DNA of 7,059 nt from Eggerthellaceae bacterium. Its GTDB lineage: Bacteria > Actinomycetota > Coriobacteriia > Coriobacteriales > Eggerthellaceae. This document shows, one piece after another, positions 5,460 to 7,059 of the stretch (positions are counted from its first letter, which is position 1; every line of letters starts with the position of its first letter). A model generated the notes under the pieces. That model saw only the letters and a list, made by a program, of their open reading frames with translations. It was not told where the DNA came from and made no database searches. The stretch covers positions 1-7,059 of the forward strand of contig JAFYTB010000241.1 of NCBI GenBank assembly GCA_017559045.1. Reading direction: 5' to 3'. A program made the position numbers and the translations under genes.

Positions 5460-5490
5460 GAGCTTGTTGCTAGCGCTTTGCGCACAGCTC
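5460..5490 (+). other. Bulged hairpin in the nikR-hypE gap
   Basis: GAGC (5460-5463) and TGT (5465-5467) pair with ACA and GCTC (5484-5490), and GCGC (5473-5476) pairs with GCGC (5480-5483). A one-base and a five-base bulge interrupt the stem. No T tract follows, so it is not a standard terminator. It could be a processing or stability element between nikR and hypE. Confidence 0.3.
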
Positions 5491-5535
5491 GTTATCCAAC
5501 CCAATTGTCTTCCATTGCGAAAGGAAGCTTCATAT

Positions 5536-6564
5536 ATGAATAAAGACACGACTGTCATGCTGGGCCACGGCAGTGGCGGAAGCATGATGAAGCGCATTAT
5601 CGACGAAGTCTTCATCGGCGCGTACGGCAGCGAAGAGCTGTTGCGTGGCGACGACGCCGCCGTGCTGCCCGAACTTGCTCCCGGCGAGCGTTTGTCGTAC
5701 TCCACCGACAGCTTCGTGGTTACGCCTCATTTCTTCCCTGGTGGCGATATCGGCCGTCTTGCTGTGTGTGGCACGGTCAACGATGTGGCAACCAGTGGCG
5801 CCAAGCCCCTTTATCTCAGCTGTGCATTCATTCTTGAAGAGGGCTTTTCCATGGAGAGCCTTCGTCGCATCTGCCAGACCATGGCGGAGACGGCGGCCGA
5901 GGCTGGGGTTCGTATCGTCACGGGTGATACGAAGGTGGTCAACCGAGGCCATGGCGACGGCATCTACATCAATACGAGTGGCATTGGCGTGCTGGCTCCT
6001 GGGGTTAACCTCGGGGGTGCTCTGTGCCAGCCGGGCGATAAGGTGCTTGTCAGCGGAACTTTGGGCGATCACGGCATCGCCATCATGAGCTGCCGCGAAG
6101 GCCTTTCCTTCCAGACGGCCATCGAGAGCGATGCTGCTCCTCTCAACCACCTGATTGCCGAGGTGCTTGAGGCTGCGCCCGATACGCGCTGCTTCCGCGA
6201 TCCTACGCGCGGCGGTATTGCGTCGACGCTCAACGAGCTTGCGTCTCAGGCCGGTGTTGATATCACTATCGAGGAGGACGCCGTTCCTGTTAAGGACGCC
6301 GTGCTCGGCGCCTGCGACATGTTGGGCTATGACGTCATGCAGGTTGCCAATGAGGGCAAGATGGTGTGCGTAGTGCCCGCCGATCAGGCTGAAGCTGCTT
6401 TGGCGGCAATGCGTGCGAACAAGTATGGCGCGGACGCCGCCATCATCGGCGAGGTTGCCGAGGCTCGTGCGGACCGAGGCCCCAAGGTGTTTCTGCGTAC
6501 GGGATTCGGCGGAACGCGCATCCTCGACATGCTGGTGGGAGAGCAGCTTCCGCGTATTTGCTAG
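5536..6564 (+). CDS. hypE: Hydrogenase maturation protein HypE (carbamoyl dehydratase)
   Basis: 342 aa. HypE works with HypF to make the CN ligands of the [NiFe]-hydrogenase active site: it accepts a carbamoyl group on its C-terminal Cys and dehydrates it to a thiocyanate with ATP. The PurM/ThiL-like ATP-binding fold is evident from the N-terminal GHGSGGSMMKRIIDEVF (10-26), DDAAVLP (39-45), STDSFVVTPHFFPGGDIGRLAV (56-77), VNDVATSGAKP (81-91) and FRDPTRGG (220-227). The chain ends in PRIC with the essential terminal Cys342. The length is typical (~330-350 aa). I chose the ATG at 5536 because AAAGGAAG lies about eight bases upstream and family homology begins there; an in-frame ATG at 5464 has neither. 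It follows nikR by 87 bases and may be cotranscribed or have its own start. No clear intrinsic terminator follows. The other hyp genes are not in this window. Confidence 0.96.
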   Translation: MNKDTTVMLGHGSGGSMMKRIIDEVFIGAYGSEELLRGDDAAVLPELAPGERLSYSTDSFVVTPHFFPGGDIGRLAVCGTVNDVATSGAKPLYLSCAFILEEGFSMESLRRICQTMAETAAEAGVRIVTGDTKVVNRGHGDGIYINTSGIGVLAPGVNLGGALCQPGDKVLVSGTLGDHGIAIMSCREGLSFQTAIESDAAPLNHLIAEVLEAAPDTRCFRDPTRGGIASTLNELASQAGVDITIEEDAVPVKDAVLGACDMLGYDVMQVANEGKMVCVVPADQAEAALAAMRANKYGADAAIIGEVAEARADRGPKVFLRTGFGGTRILDMLVGEQLPRIC

Positions 6565-6634
6565 GCTTTATGAAGCAGCTGTTTGCCCATTTGGCACCAA
6601 AAGATACCGTGGCCTAAAAAAGTAAGATTCATGC

Positions 6635-6662
6635 TTGCGCTTGTTGTGATTAATGGTATCTT
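6635..6662 (+). promoter_or_regulatory. Promoter of the ferredoxin gene
   Basis: TTGCGC (6635-6640), a 16-bp spacer and TATCTT (6657-6662) preceded by TGG form an extended -10 promoter. The start would be near 6669, giving a leader of about 55 bases. The -10 half also forms one arm of an inverted repeat with AAGATACC at 6601-6608. Confidence 0.55.
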
Positions 6663-6723
6663 GCGCACTGATGATTGGACGTCCCTTTGAGGGCGTTCCA
6701 CTTGCAAGACGAAGGAGTTTGCT

Positions 6724-6912
6724 ATGTCTCACCCGATTATCGAAGCTGATGAGTGCATCGGCTGCGGCATCTGCGTTGATGCTTGCCCTGAAGGCGTTCT
6801 GGAAGTTGTCGGCGGCGTTGTCGAGGTTGCTAACGAGGATGCTTGCATCGCTTGTGGCGACTGCGTCGAGGAGTGCCCGATGGGCGCTATCCCGGAGGTT
6901 GTCGAGGACTAA
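6724..6912 (+). CDS. 2[4Fe-4S] clostridial-type ferredoxin
   Basis: 62 aa, a small acidic cytoplasmic electron carrier. Two CxxCxxCxxxCP motifs bind two [4Fe-4S] clusters: Cys11, 14, 17 and 21, and Cys41, 44, 47 and 51. By family knowledge the fourth Cys of each motif ligates the other cluster. The two halves are an internal duplication (ECIGCGICVDACPEG versus ACIACGDCVEECPMG). The ATG at 6724 follows a strong Shine-Dalgarno AAGGAG (6712-6717) by six bases. It has its own promoter and a strong terminator, so it is monocistronic and probably well expressed. Lying after hypE, it could serve hydrogenase or general low-potential electron transfer such as pyruvate:ferredoxin oxidoreductase. The sequence does not say which partner it uses. 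Confidence 0.95.
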   Translation: MSHPIIEADECIGCGICVDACPEGVLEVVGGVVEVANEDACIACGDCVEECPMGAIPEVVED

Positions 6913-6943
6913 AGCCCTCGCATAAAACCGAAGAGCGAACACG

Positions 6944-6970
6944 AGCGCGACCCTTTTGGGTCGCGCTTTT
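6944..6970 (+). terminator. Rho-independent terminator of the ferredoxin gene
   Basis: A perfect 10-bp stem AGCGCGACCC/GGGTCGCGCT (6944-6953 with 6958-6967) with a TTTT loop is followed by TTT then GCTTTCT. It sits 31 bases after the ferredoxin stop. Confidence 0.9.
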
Positions 6971-6983
6971 GCTTTCTACGGCA

Positions 6984-7025
6984 GGGGGTGTGTCGCTTCA
7001 GGGGCGGGGTTGGGTGACGGATGGG
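6984..7025 (+). other. G-tract cluster downstream of the ferredoxin
   Basis: Five runs of three to five G residues occur within 42 bases (6984-6988, 7001-7004, 7006-7009, 7012-7014, 7023-7025). The last four could form a G-quadruplex with loops of 1, 2 and 8 bases. No gene is visible here. It may be the upstream region of a gene beyond the window. Confidence 0.3.
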
Positions 7026-7039
7026 CTCGTAGCTGCTGT

Positions 7040-7059
7040 CACACTTTCGCGAAAATGTG
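7040..7059. repeat. 20-bp imperfect palindrome at the window end
   Basis: The core TTTCGCGAAA (7045-7054) is a perfect palindrome. It is flanked by CACA (7040-7043) and TGTG (7056-7059), with a single mismatched pair between core and flanks. The size and symmetry resemble a dimeric regulator site, probably controlling a gene just outside the window. Confidence 0.5.

Noticed and set aside
5530..6150. A 206-codon leftward open frame over hypE
   Set aside because: It is antisense to a fully conserved HypE and has no family features.
6565..6634. An intrinsic terminator for hypE
   Set aside because: Only 4-bp stems (such as TGCC/GGCA) were found, with no T-tract. The A-run at 6616-6621 is not preceded by a stem.
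6673..6700. A bulged hairpin in the ferredoxin leader considered as a riboswitch or attenuator
   Set aside because: The stem (GGA-CG-CCC with GGG-CG-TCC) is short, with single-base bulges. It has no U-tract and matches no riboswitch class I know.

Overview
The window reads as chromosomal DNA of a moderately GC-rich anaerobe. A Coriobacteriia (Eggerthellaceae-type) actinobacterium is my best guess. The basis is the codon style, the short peptide deformylase type, the clostridial-type 2[4Fe-4S] ferredoxin and the nickel/hydrogenase genes. This placement is inference from general resemblance, not from a search. Gene density is high, most genes have clear Shine-Dalgarno sequences, and intrinsic terminators separate nearly every transcription unit.

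Left part (1-964): the last codons of an unidentified gene and its terminator, then a leftward peptide deformylase-like gene (def) with its own terminator. A rightward tRNA-Gly(CCC) gene follows, with a recognisable promoter, a leader hairpin and a bidirectional terminator shared with galE. The deformylase keeps its three metal ligands, but the catalytic Glu of the HExDH motif reads Ala.

Centre (965-4103): a divergent pair of sugar genes, leftward galE (UDP-glucose 4-epimerase) and rightward pgm (phosphoglucomutase/phosphomannomutase). Pgm supplies glucose-1-phosphate, the precursor of UDP-glucose, and GalE interconverts UDP-glucose and UDP-galactose. Together they can feed galactose use and envelope polysaccharide. 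The ~110-bp region between them holds two almost identical 18-bp tandem repeats. Both proteins carry a low-complexity insert in the middle or C-terminal part.

Right part (4104-7059): a nickel/hydrogenase region. A leftward gene of unknown function (155 aa) diverges from a rightward cluster: a small His-rich protein (84 aa), nikR (nickel-responsive regulator) and hypE (hydrogenase cofactor maturation). A palindrome, TAATTGC-N7-GCAATTA, overlaps the predicted -10 boxes of both divergent promoters and is a good candidate for a NikR operator. After hypE comes a monocistronic 2[4Fe-4S] ferredoxin gene with its own promoter and a strong terminator. The window ends in a G-rich stretch and a 20-bp palindrome.

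The most promising spot for something undescribed is the NikR divergon: the shared operator, the small His-rich protein and the unknown leftward gene. No intergenic stretch longer than 300 bases was found.
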